DNA from: Actinomycetota bacterium
GTDB lineage: Bacteria; Actinomycetota; Coriobacteriia; Coriobacteriales; RUG844
NCBI GenBank assembly: GCA_013335845.1
Contig: JAAXUU010000065.1
Location: forward strand, 1 to 6,278
Reading direction: 5' to 3'
Length of the DNA: 6,278 nucleotides
Both the position numbers and the translations under genes were made by a program. Of the stretch, positions 5,833 to 6,278 are shown piece by piece (position 1 is the stretch's first letter; the number at the start of each line of letters is the position of its first letter). The notes below the pieces were generated by a model. It was not told the DNA's origin, searched no databases, and worked only from the letters and a program-made list of their open reading frames with translations.

Positions 5833-6278
5833 ATGGAACGTCGCATATTCGGTTTGAATCTGAAGAACCCCGCTTCCAACAAAGCTACTGATAAGAAGCC
5901 TGCTCGTATTGCGATTTTCGGGCTTGCGAGCGATTATGGATGCCAGGTGCAGTTGACCAACGCTGAAGACCATCTTCTTGACGTACTCGGTATGTTCGAG
6001 TTGGCGTATTGGCAGCTCGCATCGAGCGGTGAACTACCTGAGGAATATGACATCGCGGTCATCGAGGGAGCGGTCTGCACCCAAGAGCACGTCGATCTTC
6101 TGAAGAAGATCAGAGAGACGGCACATACCGTTATCACAATCGGAGCATGTGCGAATACAGGCGGTATCCCCGGGCTTGCATCCGATCAGATCGATCGACG
6201 CATGGAGGATGTCTACGGAGACGCCCCGGAAACGTGTGGCGATTATTTCGCCCCCCGTCCGGTGAGCGCCTTCATCCC
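5833..6278 (+). CDS. hydD: [NiFe]-hydrogenase (sulfhydrogenase-type) delta / small subunit, N-terminal 148 residues, 3' end outside window
   Basis: This electron-transfer small subunit should dock onto the NiFe large subunit HydA and hold the proximal [4Fe-4S] cluster. It belongs to the NADH:ubiquinone oxidoreductase 20 kDa / hydrogenase small-subunit family. An N-terminal tail of about 24 residues is followed by IAIFGL and then SDYGCQVQL at 33-41. VIEGAV at 76-81 and ITIGACANTGGIPG at 101-114 (cluster Cys106) fit the family. The remaining part, with the expected GCP-type cysteine, lies outside the window. The classical CxxC at the start reads D34-Y-G-C37, so one cluster ligand is Asp instead of Cys. 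No export signal is seen, so the enzyme is cytosolic. The gene order hydB-hydG-hydD predicts hydA immediately downstream, as in group 3b hydrogenases. The family is firm; the subgroup rests on context and on memory of homologues. Confidence 0.9.
   Translation, partial: MERRIFGLNLKNPASNKATDKKPARIAIFGLASDYGCQVQLTNAEDHLLDVLGMFELAYWQLASSGELPEEYDIAVIEGAVCTQEHVDLLKKIRETAHTVITIGACANTGGIPGLASDQIDRRMEDVYGDAPETCGDYFAPRPVSAFI

Larger units (their letters stand above)
3864..6278 (+). other. Hydrogenase operon hydB-hydG-hydD, incomplete at right edge
   Basis: The three genes overlap by 8 bases or abut with 0 bases, each has its own Shine-Dalgarno, and no internal terminator is seen. No convincing promoter is found in the 47 bases between ndk and hydB, so the hydrogenase may be read from a promoter further upstream or from one inside ndk that I cannot recognise. 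Confidence 0.75.

Overview
The window looks like ordinary chromosomal DNA of an anaerobic bacterium of medium G+C content. It has dense genes, clear AGGAGG-type ribosome binding sites, frequent GTG starts and a cytosolic [NiFe]-hydrogenase operon. An actinobacterial (for example Coriobacteriia-like) or similar anaerobe would fit. That assignment is a low-confidence inference from gene content, because no rRNA or other phylogenetic marker is present.

Layout. Bases 1-1329 (minus strand) carry the N-terminal 443 codons of a translation elongation factor G paralogue that runs off the left edge. Its GTPase motifs are non-canonical and point to the EF-G-2/FusA2-like branch rather than the main EF-G. 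Bases 1330-1586 form a divergent intergenic region with short inverted repeats, a GTCGAC pair and candidate promoter elements. From 1587 to the right edge all genes lie on the plus strand with short gaps and no visible terminator: a cytoplasmic cyclophilin-type peptidyl-prolyl isomerase (1587-2066), a TPR protein with one membrane segment and an exported C-terminal domain (2102-3382), nucleoside diphosphate kinase (3415-3816), and three genes of a hydrogenase operon. These three are the beta Fe-S subunit HydB (3864-4931), the gamma FAD/NAD(P)H/[2Fe-2S] subunit HydG (4924-5832) and the delta small-subunit-like HydD (5833 to the edge).

How the genes work together. The order hydB-hydG-hydD matches the sulfhydrogenase-type group 3b [NiFe]-hydrogenases, in which HydA, the NiFe large subunit, normally follows and would lie just beyond the window. 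Electrons would pass between NAD(P)H on HydG, the Fe-S clusters of HydB and HydD, and the NiFe site on HydA. The first four complete or partial genes (EF-G-like, cyclophilin, TPR protein, Ndk) are housekeeping or unknown and have no evident functional link to the hydrogenase. The most notable detail is in HydD: the first cysteine of the proximal-cluster CxxC motif is an aspartate. I see no mobile elements, CRISPR arrays, tRNA or rRNA genes, and nothing that demands a wholly new system.
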